A stretch of 64,000 nucleotides of DNA from Clostridium estertheticum (lineage in GTDB: Bacteria; Bacillota; Clostridia; Clostridiales; Clostridiaceae): contig NZ_JAAMNH020000001.1 of NCBI RefSeq assembly GCF_011065935.2, forward strand, positions 2,191,001 to 2,255,000, in the 5' to 3' direction. A program made the position numbers and the translations under genes. Shown piece after piece: positions 1 through 8,762 of the stretch. A model generated the notes under the pieces. It saw only the letters and a program-made list of their open reading frames with translations. It had not been told where the DNA came from and ran no database searches. Each line of letters begins with the position of its first letter. Position 1 is the stretch's first letter.

Positions 1-126
1 CTTAAATTTTTTATTAAGTTCGTCAAATCTTTCCTGGGAAAAATCATTATAGGTTTTCTTATAAAATTTTAAGAGTTCTTTTACTTTGAAAGATGAAAAA
101 TATTGATTTTCATCGGATACATAGCC
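1..126 (-). pseudogene. ABC transporter ATP-binding protein fragment
   Basis: On the minus strand this edge reads without a stop as GYVSDENQYFSSF followed by VKELLKFYKKTYND. This is the stretch between Walker A and the signature motif of ABC-2 type ATPases (the family pattern is close to IGYVPDE..fy..tvkE.l.fy). The gene runs off the left edge. Its N-terminal part with Walker A should lie upstream, above position 127, but that DNA instead encodes a BlaI tail on the other strand, and the minus-strand reading there loses family likeness. I infer that the gene is truncated at about 127-130 by a deletion or rearrangement. Family call is fairly safe; broken status is inference. Confidence 0.55.
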
Positions 127-127
127 T

Positions 128-325
128 ATGCATGAGTACCTATATTTTCCTTTGGTATCAGAAGATGAATGTATAAAAACAGAAAGTAAGTCTTTTATTG
201 ATAGGGTATTCAATGGCTCTATTAAATCGATGCTCTTAACCTTTGCAGAGTCAAAAGAAATATCTGAAAAGGACATAGAGGAACTCAAAAATATATTAAA
301 CCAATCAAGTAAAACGGAAGGTTGA
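128..325 (+). pseudogene. BlaI/MecI repressor, C-terminal remnant
   Basis: The 65 residues match the C-terminal dimerisation part of BlaI/MecI repressors: a YFPLVSEDE strand, then KSFIDRVFNGS and a helical SEKDIEELKNIL end. The roughly 60-residue winged-helix DNA-binding domain is missing. Upstream DNA has stops in all plus frames and encodes an ABC ATPase fragment on the other strand. The first ATG has no Shine-Dalgarno site, so this is probably a 3' remnant, not an expressed gene. It overlaps the following BlaR1-like gene (TTGATG junction), the usual blaI-blaR1 order. Without the DNA-binding domain it could not repress by itself. Confidence 0.7.
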
Positions 326-330
326 TGCGT

Positions 331-1857
331 ATGGATTTATTGAATATTTTTGGGGTGATTGTACCTTCCTCTATAATGGGTAGCATAATTGTACTAATGA
401 TATTAATTATTAAAGGCATATTTAGAAATAAATTGAATTCTACCTTTCACTATTATATATGGTTGATACTTCTCATAAAATTAACCGTTCCTTTTGGCCC
501 GCAAACTTCTTTTAATATTAATAATCTATATGAAAATTTTTATAAGCAAACTACCACAAGTGAAAAGACACAAATTAGTTCTTCCGTAAGATTTGAAAAT
601 GCAAATTTAGGAGATTCAAAATCTGAAAGTACTTATCTGCCTTCGAATAAAAGTGAAATTAATAAAGCTATGGACATACCTTTAAAAAGCAAAATTAATA
701 TTGAAAAAGTGATCTGTTTTATATGGATGTTTGGAGTCCTATTATTAATTGGCATATTAGTTGAAGGACATAAAGAACTTAGAGGAATTGTTAAAGCTTC
801 TACAAAAGAGATTAATAGCACACATAAAGAAATTCTATATAATTGCATGAAAGTTATGAATATAAGAACTGAGGTAGTTCTATCATATTCTTATAAGATA
901 AGTAGTCCTTCATTATGTGGGTTAATTAAGCCACATATATTAATTCCAATGAAGGTTGCAGTTAATATTTGTGATGAAGAATTTAAGTATATTATAATGC
1001 ACGAATTAACCCATCTGAAAAACAAGGATATGTTTATAAATTGGGCTATTACAATATTGTCGGTGGCTTACTGGTTTAATCCAATTTTGATCTATGGCTT
1101 TTATAAAATGAGACACGACTGTGAATTTTCCTGTGATGGTCAAGTGATTTTACATTTAGGTCAAGGTGAAAACCTGCAATATGGAAAAGCAATAATTAGG
1201 GTGCTGGAATTAGGTGGAAATAGTAATAGACTTATGGGTACTACTTCAATGGTTATGAATACTTCGGAAATAAAAAGGAGGGTTATTATGATTTCAAAGT
1301 ATAAGAAGGTAAATATTAAGGGCATATTATTAGGAGTTTTGGTTGTAATTATTATAGGTGGCATAGGCATTGTACTAAACACTTCAAACCTAAACTCAGA
1401 TAAAAGTATTGCCAGGGCTACAACATTAAAAGTAGAAACACCAGTGACAACTTCTAAAAGTGAAGTTAACAATACAGCAAATGATGCACAAGCTACTAAT
1501 ATAAAAGAATCATCAAGTAATAGCGAAAAGCCTATAGTAACATTTTCAACTGACATAGTAATTTATAATAGTCATCCTGATGAGGCGTATGCTTCAGGAT
1601 TAAAAGTGACTGACATTGCTGCTTTAATCAATGATAAGCTCCTTAAGGAGGGTCTGAAAAGTAGTTTTATCAGGTGTAATGCGCCTATAGAATATGACCA
1701 ATCATATCAAACTTCACGAGATTTAATAATAAAAAATGTAAAAGATTATAGCAATAAAATTCTATTAGATATACATCGAGATTTAATTACAGGTCCTGAA
1801 TTTAACATAAAAAAAATACAACTTGTACTTACTAAAGAAAATCCACATCAAAGTTAA
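331..1857 (+). CDS. BlaR1-type M56 metallopeptidase with SpoIIP-like C-terminal domain
   Basis: The N-terminal ~330 residues are an M56 (BlaR1/MecR1) membrane zinc protease: transmembrane helices near residues 5-30, 38-58 and 130-147, an HELTH zinc motif at about residues 224-228, and a later transmembrane helix near 330-350. In this family the protease relays an outside signal by cleaving a BlaI-type repressor. The outer domain is not the penicillin-binding sensor. After a Ser/Thr/Asn-rich linker it has an IVIYNSHPDEAY strand and an ILLDIHRD strand typical of the SpoIIP peptidoglycan amidase fold. The two likely zinc histidines are near 415 and 482. The protein stops soon after, so the distal part with the SpoIIP catalytic Glu is absent. 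ATG 331 is chosen because GGAAGG lies 9 nt upstream; TTG 322 and ATG 325 are too close to it. Its BlaI partner is truncated. Confidence 0.75.
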   Translation: MDLLNIFGVIVPSSIMGSIIVLMILIIKGIFRNKLNSTFHYYIWLILLIKLTVPFGPQTSFNINNLYENFYKQTTTSEKTQISSSVRFENANLGDSKSESTYLPSNKSEINKAMDIPLKSKINIEKVICFIWMFGVLLLIGILVEGHKELRGIVKASTKEINSTHKEILYNCMKVMNIRTEVVLSYSYKISSPSLCGLIKPHILIPMKVAVNICDEEFKYIIMHELTHLKNKDMFINWAITILSVAYWFNPILIYGFYKMRHDCEFSCDGQVILHLGQGENLQYGKAIIRVLELGGNSNRLMGTTSMVMNTSEIKRRVIMISKYKKVNIKGILLGVLVVIIIGGIGIVLNTSNLNSDKSIARATTLKVETPVTTSKSEVNNTANDAQATNIKESSSNSEKPIVTFSTDIVIYNSHPDEAYASGLKVTDIAALINDKLLKEGLKSSFIRCNAPIEYDQSYQTSRDLIIKNVKDYSNKILLDIHRDLITGPEFNIKKIQLVLTKENPHQS

Positions 1858-1880
1858 GTTATAACATTGATGTGGATTTT
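1839..1880 (+). terminator. Rho-independent terminator overlapping the M56 gene end
   Basis: AAATCCACATCAA pairs perfectly with TTGATGTGGATTT and is followed by T residues. The left arm lies inside the last codons of the M56/SpoIIP gene, so the truncated domain end is also the transcript end. Confidence 0.8.
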
Positions 1881-2223
1881 ATCGCGGTAATATATAAGAA
1901 TATCTCTAAACAATCATACTATTATTGTAATTTATTGAATCAAATTTACATTTACATTCAAATATCTAAATAATGCTTGTACCATAACCAAAAACATGAT
2001 AACATGGACAAAGAAGGATTTATATTAAATATATGGTATATTGTTTTTTAGTAAGTATAACTTTTTACTTCGATAGTATGTGGTGCTAATAAAAGCATGT
2101 TGTAAGTGCATTTGAAGACATAAAAAGTAAACACAAAGCTAGCTCAATTCATGGACAAGACACCATATGATCCATACACATAAATACAATCAATTCAAAT
2201 AATTTTGAAAAGGGGTAATTTAT
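1881..2223. other. AT-rich intergenic region
   Basis: No ORF, repeat or RNA structure was recognised in these 343 bases. They must hold the promoter of the following secreted-protein gene, whose ribosome site is AAAAGGGG just before 2224; I could not fix -35/-10 boxes with confidence. Confidence 0.4.
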
Positions 2224-2997
2224 ATGAAAAATGTAAAATTGAGTTTATTCGTAACTGCTTTAACACTAGCAATAGCTGTACCTACAGGAGTTTATGCTCA
2301 AGGAAGAGATGCAAAAACAAATTCGGTAGAACATAAAATTGAATGTAAAACAGTGAAAACACAAGAATGGGATGCAAAATTCATTGAAAATCATAAAAAC
2401 AATGTAAAATTAAGTGATTCAAAAGTAGCTTCTAAAGATGCAAAAAATAAAGAATGGAATGAAAAATTCGCTAAAAATCATGAAAATAAAAACAAATGTA
2501 AAGATATAAAAGAAAAATGTAAAGATATAAAAGTAGAACTTACTGTAGAACAGAAAGCTGCATTAGAAGTAAAAAAAGTAGCAATAAAAAAACTTGAAGT
2601 AGATAATAAAGTTTTACAAACAGCTATTAATACAAATAAAGAAGCAATAAAAGCTGAGCTTACGAGAATTGAAGCTGCTAAGGCAGTTATACCTGCAGAT
2701 GTCCAAGCTCAAGTTGATGCAGTTATAACGCCAGTACTTGTTGTAACCCCAGTACCTGTAGTTGTTACACCAGTGCCAGTAGTAGAACCAGTAGTTGTGG
2801 TTACTCCTGTAGTAGAACCGGTAATTGATGGTGCTCCAGTTATAGTACCAGTGCCTGTAGTTGAGAAAACATATTTTGAAAAATTACAAGCTAGATTTGA
2901 TAATGTAATAGTAGACTTAACAGCTAAAAATACGGAGTTAACTGATTTAAGTATTAAAATATTAAATATTTTAAATACTTTAAAACTTATACAATAA
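2224..2997 (+). CDS. Secreted Lys-rich, coiled-coil protein with Val-Pro repeats
   Basis: A classical signal peptide occupies about residues 1-26 (MKNVKLS start, hydrophobic core, cleavage after VYAQ). The mature protein has two copies of an EWxxKFxxNH motif, a Lys/Glu-rich helical region (about 95-155) and a low-complexity stretch of PVPVV and VVTPV repeats (about 165-215). It ends in a second helical segment. The layout suggests an exported, possibly cell-wall-associated structural protein with a stiff Val/Pro spacer between coiled coils. No enzymatic motif is seen and I do not recognise a family. It is monocistronic, with its own terminator downstream. Confidence 0.75.
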   Translation: MKNVKLSLFVTALTLAIAVPTGVYAQGRDAKTNSVEHKIECKTVKTQEWDAKFIENHKNNVKLSDSKVASKDAKNKEWNEKFAKNHENKNKCKDIKEKCKDIKVELTVEQKAALEVKKVAIKKLEVDNKVLQTAINTNKEAIKAELTRIEAAKAVIPADVQAQVDAVITPVLVVTPVPVVVTPVPVVEPVVVVTPVVEPVIDGAPVIVPVPVVEKTYFEKLQARFDNVIVDLTAKNTELTDLSIKILNILNTLKLIQ

Positions 2998-3075
2998 TAG
3001 TGAATAATAACATAGGCACATATTAATTCAACGGATTCATTTTCGATGTGCTTTTAATTAAATATTAAGATATTT

Positions 3076-3120
3076 AACATACTAATTATAAATAACATTA
3101 TAATTAGTATGTTATTTTTT
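3076..3120 (+). terminator. Rho-independent terminator
   Basis: A perfect 16-bp stem (AACATACTAATTATAA with its complement) and a 6-nt loop are followed by a T run. It ends the secreted coiled-coil gene. Confidence 0.85.
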
Positions 3121-3261
3121 TTGTGGGTATTCATACACTGGATATTTCACTATTATTTCACAAAATATAATCGAATTAAAATAGTACATTTTGAATAGAA
3201 TATTTCAAGTGGATAATTTTTCAAAAATATATTAAGTAATATATTCAGGAGATGATTTGTT

Positions 3262-3717
3262 TTGAGTTCTAATATTATTTTATTGTTGATTCTTGCTGCT
3301 GCCATATTTGGCAAGGCGAATTCAGTGGCTATTGCTACATGTGTCTTACTTATGCTAAAACTCTTAGGTTTGGACAGATATGTATATCCCTTTATAGAAA
3401 AAAGTGGAATTACAGGTGGACTTATATTTCTTATAGCTGCCATAATGATACCTATTGCAAATGGTCGAATTACAGTAGAGAATATAAAAAATGTATTTAC
3501 ATCCTGGATAGGTATAACAGCTCTAGTTCTTTCATTTTTAACAACATATTTAAGCGGACAGGGATTGAATTATCTTACTGTTCAGGGACATAGTGATATT
3601 ATGCCTGCCATGATAATAGGAGCAGTTGCTGCTGCAGCTTTTTTAGGAGGGGTGCCTGTAGGACCGCTTATTACATCTGGAATGGTAGCTTTATTTGCAA
3701 AGATGATTCATAAATAA
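3262..3717 (+). CDS. DUF441 family integral membrane protein
   Basis: 151 residues with about five hydrophobic helices and the conserved DUF441 (YtwI-like) features: an early ILAAAIFGKANSVAIA segment, PFIEKSGITGGLIFLIAAI, and a C-terminal FLGGVPVGPLITSG motif. Length is normal for the family, whose function is unknown. The start is TTG at 3262, supported by AGGAG 10 nt upstream. It stands alone between the terminator at 3076-3120 and a lipoprotein gene. Confidence 0.85.
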   Translation: MSSNIILLLILAAAIFGKANSVAIATCVLLMLKLLGLDRYVYPFIEKSGITGGLIFLIAAIMIPIANGRITVENIKNVFTSWIGITALVLSFLTTYLSGQGLNYLTVQGHSDIMPAMIIGAVAAAAFLGGVPVGPLITSGMVALFAKMIHK

Positions 3718-3931
3718 TAGTTCTGTGAACATGGGATGAGAAATCCTACTTTTGCTATTTACATAAGTTTAAAGTTAGCAATTAAATTGAAAGAAATGTA
3801 TAATGGATATATATGGTTGATTGGCTTTTGCTTAAAGAGGCTAAAAAATCAATTTAAAAGAATTAGAGGATTGTACTCAGTTAGATAGGTGGCTATAAAA
3901 GGGCAGTATAAAACAATATAGGGGGTTAAAT

Positions 3932-4450
3932 GTGATCAAAAAAGTTTTTATTATTATGCTTTTAACAATGATTTTTATAGGCATATTTGGGTGTGTGAAG
4001 AATGATAAAATACCAAGCATAAGAGTTACGATAGATAAAGAAAAAATTAATTGCATTACATTAAAAGATACTGCTAATGGTTCGTCAAATTATAAGAATG
4101 ATATATTTAAATTTGCATTTGAGGAAAATGCTTCAGTGGATATTAAATATATTAAAATTGGTTCCGTGGTTATTCTGGATTTTGGGGATAATCCGCCAAA
4201 TAAAATATCTATAAAAGATAGTCTTCTAAATGCAAATGGAGAGCATTTGAATCCAGATAAATTAACAGTAGAAGTTCCATATACAGTGGAAAATGGCAAA
4301 TATAGCTTTACAGTCCAAAAAAATATGGCTTCTCTACTTAGTTCATTTTACGAAGAAAATAAAACGGATTTTAGGGGATATATGATAACATCATATTGGG
4401 ACAAAAGTGAGTATGAACATGCTTTTGTAATAAAAGCAGATTCATACTAA
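3932..4450 (+). CDS. Putative lipoprotein, unknown function
   Basis: GTG start with GGGGG 6 nt upstream. A lipoprotein signal peptide ends in the lipobox IFGC near residue 21, so the protein should be lipid-anchored to the outer face of the membrane. The remaining ~150 residues are mostly beta-strand-like (for example SVVILDFGDNPP and KLTVEVPYTVENGKYSFTV) with no recognised catalytic motif. No operon partner: the neighbour downstream is convergent. Confidence 0.7.
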   Translation: MIKKVFIIMLLTMIFIGIFGCVKNDKIPSIRVTIDKEKINCITLKDTANGSSNYKNDIFKFAFEENASVDIKYIKIGSVVILDFGDNPPNKISIKDSLLNANGEHLNPDKLTVEVPYTVENGKYSFTVQKNMASLLSSFYEENKTDFRGYMITSYWDKSEYEHAFVIKADSY

Positions 4451-4513
4451 TGTTAGACCATTTTCATACCAGTTGATTTAAATCTGCTTATCATTTTATT
4501 ATCTTTCAGATGT

Positions 4514-4843
4514 TTAAGCAAAGAGTTCAATTATATTATTAGGATTTATTGAATTCACTTTAGTTATATTTGAATTTCTAGCAACATCTTTTGAAGGTTC
4601 TACCTTTTCAGTAGGTAATTGGCCTGTTTTGGTTGTTTGTAGTTGCTGAATTTGTGCTTGAATTTGTTGTATTTTAGCCGCGATTACTTGTATTTTCACT
4701 TGTTTTATCTTTTCATCATCAATACTTGAACTAATTTGGCTCAACTGTGATTTGAGCGTTGATTCCTGTAGCTTAAGTTGACTTATATCACTGCTATTAT
4801 TTGTTACCACGTTGGATGTTGATAATATTGATGAAATACTCAT
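4514..4843 (-). CDS. FlxA-like coiled-coil protein
   Basis: 109 residues. A Ser/Asn-rich start (MSISSILSTSN) precedes a long heptad helix, ISQLKLQESTLKSQLSQI through IQQIQAQIQQLQ, the pattern of the FlxA-like family. The tail is polar. The start has a purine-rich AAGGAGAAAA site. These proteins are small, probably cytoplasmic and poorly understood; some are linked to flagellar regulons, but no flagellar gene is near. The upstream 440 bases hold an operator-like array belonging to the divergent gene. Confidence 0.65.
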   Translation of the reverse strand: MSISSILSTSNVVTNNSSDISQLKLQESTLKSQLSQISSSIDDEKIKQVKIQVIAAKIQQIQAQIQQLQTTKTGQLPTEKVEPSKDVARNSNITKVNSINPNNIIELFA

Positions 4844-5155
4844 ATTTTTTCTCCTTAAATTTATTTATATTTACTTAATCTATTGGGTTTCATAGCTTCT
4901 TCAAGGGCTCTCATAATATCATTAAACTTTTATTTTTTAATGTTTTCCTATAATGAAATTATAATAGTCAATTGTGGCATCAATGTGTAATAATTATGTG
5001 AACTTTATGTGATAGGAAAAAATAGATTTTTTATGGATGCAGATTCTGCATGAAATAATAGAAGCTGCATCCATAGAATTTTCATTTATATAAAATTAAG
5101 GTAACTATTATTATTTTGTAGTACTTTAAAAGCCAGTTATTTAAAAGATGTTATG

Positions 5156-5246
5156 TAGGGGCTTAGGTCCCTATTTTTTTATGACTTTTGTCCCTATAAG
5201 AAGAGTAAATTAGTCCCTTTTAGGAAACTTTAATTAGAAGTATAAT
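5156..5246 (+). promoter_or_regulatory. Three GTCCCT direct repeats with exact 23-bp period before a promoter
   Basis: GTCCCTA at 5167, GTCCCTA at 5190 and GTCCCTT at 5213 are spaced exactly 23 bp. An inverted partner TAGGG at 5156 faces the first copy. The third repeat abuts a position where a -35 box would be weak, 17 bp before a good TATAAT at 5241. This is the arrangement of an activator-dependent promoter for the secreted gene at 5285. The regulator is unknown. The rest of 4844-5284 shows nothing else. Confidence 0.5.
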
Positions 5247-5284
5247 TAAATTATAGAAAATAAAGAAAGAAATGGGGGAAAACT

Positions 5285-5815
5285 ATGAAAAGCTTATCAA
5301 TTAAAAAAGTATCGACATATTTATTAACTATAAGCATGTTACTATTTTCATTTAGTTTAGTAGTTGCTGTTTCACCAACAGCGACAGCAGCGCCAGAAAT
5401 AATAGGGCTTACAGCACCAGCAATGATTGTTGCAACTGCTGAAGATTCGCAAATAAATTTAACTTGGTCACCAGTTACAGGAGCTACTTATTATAATGTA
5501 TATCAATCAATAGACGATTTAACATATAATTTAATTGCCTCTACTCCTATGGCAAATTATAATGTCCAAGGACTAACAAATGGTATATTATATTATTTTA
5601 AAACCACTGCAACGAATACAGTTTTGGAAAGTACTTATTCTAATCTTGCAAGTGGAACTCCACTTGCAAGGATCAATCCAGTAAATCTTGGTACAGCCGG
5701 TGATTATGCAATTTTATCAAAAACAAGAATATCCACCGTACCTAATTCTGTTATTACTGGAAGAGCAGTTAACTATACAGAATGTATACCGGAGACATTA
5801 GTGGCCAAACACTAA
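5285..5815 (+). pseudogene. Truncated secreted FN3 + DUF3494 (ice-binding-like) protein
   Basis: A signal peptide (about 1-35) is followed by a fibronectin type III domain (about 45-130; NLTWSPVTGATYYNVYQS and NGILYYFKTTATN). Then comes the beginning of a DUF3494 domain, NLGTAGDYAILSKTRIST followed by VPNSVITG. DUF3494 domains are about 180-200 residues and include ice-binding adhesins; only ~25 residues remain before the frame becomes unrelated and stops. The terminator begins within 40 nt, so the 3' end of the gene appears lost by deletion. Promoter and GGGGG ribosome site are intact, so a short secreted FN3 product could still be made. Confidence 0.65.
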
Positions 5816-5852
5816 CGGAAAAATTAATCCAAATAAAAAGCTTGCAATAAAT

Positions 5853-5888
5853 AAAAAGCAATCAGCTATTGAGTTGATTGCTTTTTAT
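5853..5888. terminator. Bidirectional terminator
   Basis: AAAAAGCAATCA pairs with TTGATTGCTTTTT. T runs on both strands let it serve both the truncated FN3 gene and the convergent histidine kinase. Confidence 0.8.
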
Positions 5889-7280
5889 TTATAACCGATA
5901 TTTAATTAAAAAACTAACACCCACATCTCTATTTATAGCCTCTATTTCTCCATTATAAAATTTTATAATTTTTTTACTAATAGCGAGGCCAAGACCAAAA
6001 TTGCCAGTCTTGTCTTTGTAGAAATTATCAAAAATGTAACATAGATGCGCCTCAGGAATATTAGGTCCGTCGTTATAGATCTCTATCACTGCAAAATTTC
6101 CATCTTTTTTTAGGGTTACGGAAATTTTTTCTTTAGCATATCTAAGACTATTATCCAAGATATTTTCAATAGAAACCTGTATTTTATCTACGTTTCCAAT
6201 TATAAGAGCTTCTTCAATCCCTAAATCCCATTGAATATTATTATTAATTACTTTAAATCTATTTATGATATGGAAGATTAGACGATGCAAGTTAATTTCA
6301 ATATCCTCAATGTTATTTTTTAAAACATAATCAAGAGTATTCAAATATAACATCTGCTTAACTTTTCTTTCGAGACTTATAGCCTCATCTCTTATTATCT
6401 CAGCGTTTTTCTCTACTGACTCAACATAAACACCATCCATAATTGCGGCAGCATGGCTCATAATTACCATTATTGGTGTTTTTAAATCGTGGGATATACT
6501 TTGTAAAAACATTTTCTCCTCTTCATCCGCACGCTTTAACTCTCTTTGCATCATATTCATTGAGTTTGCAAGTCTTCCAATCTCGTCTGCGTTTTTTACA
6601 TTAATAGGTTCCTTCCAATCTTTATGGGCTATTCTAACAGTATAATTCTCAAGTTCCTTAAGGGGTTTCGAAATATAATTTGCAACTAATTTAGAAGTTA
6701 AAAAACCAATAGCTATAAACACCAGACCTATTATGAGTACCATATAAAGCAAATTATTATCTTGCATTTCAGGCATATATGTTATTAAATATGACTTCCC
6801 AGTATCTTCATATTCAACTGAGCTTATTATAAAAATAAATTTCATATCTTTATAGGACTCTTTAAATTGTTTTTCAACAAGAGTACCTGGTGTAATGAAA
6901 CTTGACATCCATAGCTTAACATTTTTATCATTTACGCTAAATGGCGAATTAGGGTCATTGGGAGCATTTGGGGGTAATCTACGCCCTTTATTTATAATTA
7001 CAATTTTGCTGTTATTATTATCATCCACATTTAAAATATAATAATCGCTGCCTCTTAGATTTTTCAGCTCGTCAAATCTATTAGGCGCTGTAAAATTCTT
7101 ATCCTTTATTAAAATATCATGAGATACTTTTAAGTCTTCAATTTTAGCTTTCTCGTCTAGGGTTTTAAAAGCAACAAGATAGAAAAATGAAATGCTGAAA
7201 ATAATTATAAGAATTATGATTGTAAAGGTAGTCCATATCCTCATGGTAAGGGATTTAAATTTAAAATTTAGCTTCTTCAT
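5889..7280 (-). CDS. Sensor histidine kinase
   Basis: 463 residues, normal for the class. A transmembrane helix (about 15-38) and an extracytoplasmic sensor region (about 40-178) precede a second helix (about 180-200) and a HAMP linker. The HisKA box SISHDLKTP has its phospho-accepting His near 264. The ATPase domain has an N box (ENILDNSLRYA) and a G2 box (GLGLAISKKI). It overlaps the response regulator by 4 nt (ATGA), so the two are co-translated as one two-component system. The ligand is unknown: the sensor region carries no named domain and no target operon adjoins. Confidence 0.93.
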   Translation of the reverse strand: MKKLNFKFKSLTMRIWTTFTIIILIIIFSISFFYLVAFKTLDEKAKIEDLKVSHDILIKDKNFTAPNRFDELKNLRGSDYYILNVDDNNNSKIVIINKGRRLPPNAPNDPNSPFSVNDKNVKLWMSSFITPGTLVEKQFKESYKDMKFIFIISSVEYEDTGKSYLITYMPEMQDNNLLYMVLIIGLVFIAIGFLTSKLVANYISKPLKELENYTVRIAHKDWKEPINVKNADEIGRLANSMNMMQRELKRADEEEKMFLQSISHDLKTPIMVIMSHAAAIMDGVYVESVEKNAEIIRDEAISLERKVKQMLYLNTLDYVLKNNIEDIEINLHRLIFHIINRFKVINNNIQWDLGIEEALIIGNVDKIQVSIENILDNSLRYAKEKISVTLKKDGNFAVIEIYNDGPNIPEAHLCYIFDNFYKDKTGNFGLGLAISKKIIKFYNGEIEAINRDVGVSFLIKYRL

Positions 7281-7972
7281 GACTTATACACTAATTTATA
7301 ACCGTAGCCATATACAGTCTCTATAGTGAATTTATCTACTTTTTTTCTAATTCGTCGTAGGGTGTCATCAACTACTCTATCCGAACCGAAGTAATCATCT
7401 CCCCATACAGTATCTAATATTTGCTCTCTAGATACTAAATTATTTCTGTTTTCAATAAAATAATAAATCAATTCAAATTCTTTGTTAGTTAGTATAACTT
7501 CATCTTTACCTAAAAAAATCGTTCTTTGTTTCTTACTGATGCTATACCCTCCTAAATTTAAGTCAGCACTAGCTTGAAGAGCATCATCTTTATCTACTCC
7601 AGAAATTCTCGCTAAAAGCTTATTTGTTCTAATAATAAGCTCCCTAGGTAAAAATGGTTTTGATAAATAATCATCGCTACCCAACTCTAGTCCCACCACG
7701 CGATCAAGCTCTTCATTTCTTGCAGACATAAAAATCACAGGTGTATTTTTATTGTTAGCTTTAATAGCACTAATAATTTGATAACCATCAATATCTGGAA
7801 GCATTATGTCTAGTATCCAAAGATCAGGCAAATCTTTAATTTTTGCCAGTGCAGAATTACCATCTGAAAAAGTAGTTACTTCATAACCTTCACGTTGTAG
7901 GTATTTTTCAAGCAACATATTTAAACTTATTTCATCTTCAACAAGATATATTTTTTTTGACAAGTGTATCAC
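7277..7972 (-). CDS. OmpR/PhoB-family response regulator
   Basis: 231 residues. The receiver domain has acidic residues VEDE near the start, the phospho-acceptor Asp in LWILDIMLPD and the conserved Lys in YLSKPF. The C-terminal winged helix has LTNKEFELIYYF and the final VYGYGYKL hairpin typical of OmpR DNA-binding domains. It is first in a two-gene operon with the kinase and should be phosphorylated by it. A GGGGTGAT-type ribosome site precedes the ATG. Confidence 0.93.
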   Translation of the reverse strand: MIHLSKKIYLVEDEISLNMLLEKYLQREGYEVTTFSDGNSALAKIKDLPDLWILDIMLPDIDGYQIISAIKANNKNTPVIFMSARNEELDRVVGLELGSDDYLSKPFLPRELIIRTNKLLARISGVDKDDALQASADLNLGGYSISKKQRTIFLGKDEVILTNKEFELIYYFIENRNNLVSREQILDTVWGDDYFGSDRVVDDTLRRIRKKVDKFTIETVYGYGYKLVYKS

Positions 7973-8181
7973 CCCTATAATTGTGTACTGTGTTTTATAT
8001 TTATAAAAATAATAAATTGCTTATGATCTATATATACTTATTAATTATATTCTATCATACAATTTTCAAAACATTTCAGATAATTTATGTGAAGAATGTG
8101 TGTTTTATAAAGCCCTCTTAGAATATTATGATATATACCATCTATATCGTAAGGGTGCACATAGGGGAGGTGTTTATAATA

Positions 8182-8481
8182 ATGGCTAATTATATAATAT
8201 TTTGTATTTTTATTATTACAGCATTTCTTATTATTTCTTTTCCTATAATATTGGACATAATTAATATGAAAAAAACTCATGAGACTTGCGATACAAAAAG
8301 TTTAACTAGAAGAAGTATTACATTAGGTTTAATATATATTTATCTATGTCTCCAAATTTATATTATTATTTTCGAAAAAAAGGCTACTCTTTCAGAAGAA
8401 TTTAAGACTATTGTAATATCTGTTGTTTCATATTATTTTGGAAGAAGCACAGCATTAGATGACCCAAATAAAAAAAGTTAA
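8182..8481 (+). CDS. Small membrane protein, unknown
   Basis: ATG 8182 is preferred over an in-frame start at 8128 because GGGGAGGTG lies directly before it. The 99 residues have a transmembrane helix at about 3-25, a charged loop, a second helix at about 45-62, and a final amphipathic segment with SVVSYYFGRSTALDDP. That last motif resembles the tails of small phage-derived or holin-like clostridial proteins, but I cannot assign a family. Confidence 0.6.
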   Translation: MANYIIFCIFIITAFLIISFPIILDIINMKKTHETCDTKSLTRRSITLGLIYIYLCLQIYIIIFEKKATLSEEFKTIVISVVSYYFGRSTALDDPNKKS

Positions 8482-8762
8482 CAACATTAAAATTTTAAGT
8501 TTTATCGGGTTTCCCAGTTATAATTAATAGCTGGACTGGTCCAAGATAAAAAGGAGAGGGAATTATGCAATAATAGGAATTGCAGGCTTAAAGTCGACAT
8601 CACCTAATTAATACCAGTGATGTAAAGTGCAAAAAAATTGGAGAGGATGTAAAATAAAAATATATAAGTTTAAAATTGCTAGTCTATATTAAAAATGATA
8701 TTTTTTAATATAAATATTCCGCTATAGTTTATAGTGATATAATATAAATGCGAGGTGATATC

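Noticed and set aside
1161..1556. 131-codon minus-strand ORF antisense to the M56 gene
   Set aside because: Shadow of the coding strand; no ribosome site or domain.
8560..8650. Short ORF and inverted repeat ACATCAC/GTGATGT
   Set aside because: The ORF has only about 16 codons and the stem is short with no T run; not enough for a gene or an RNA call.
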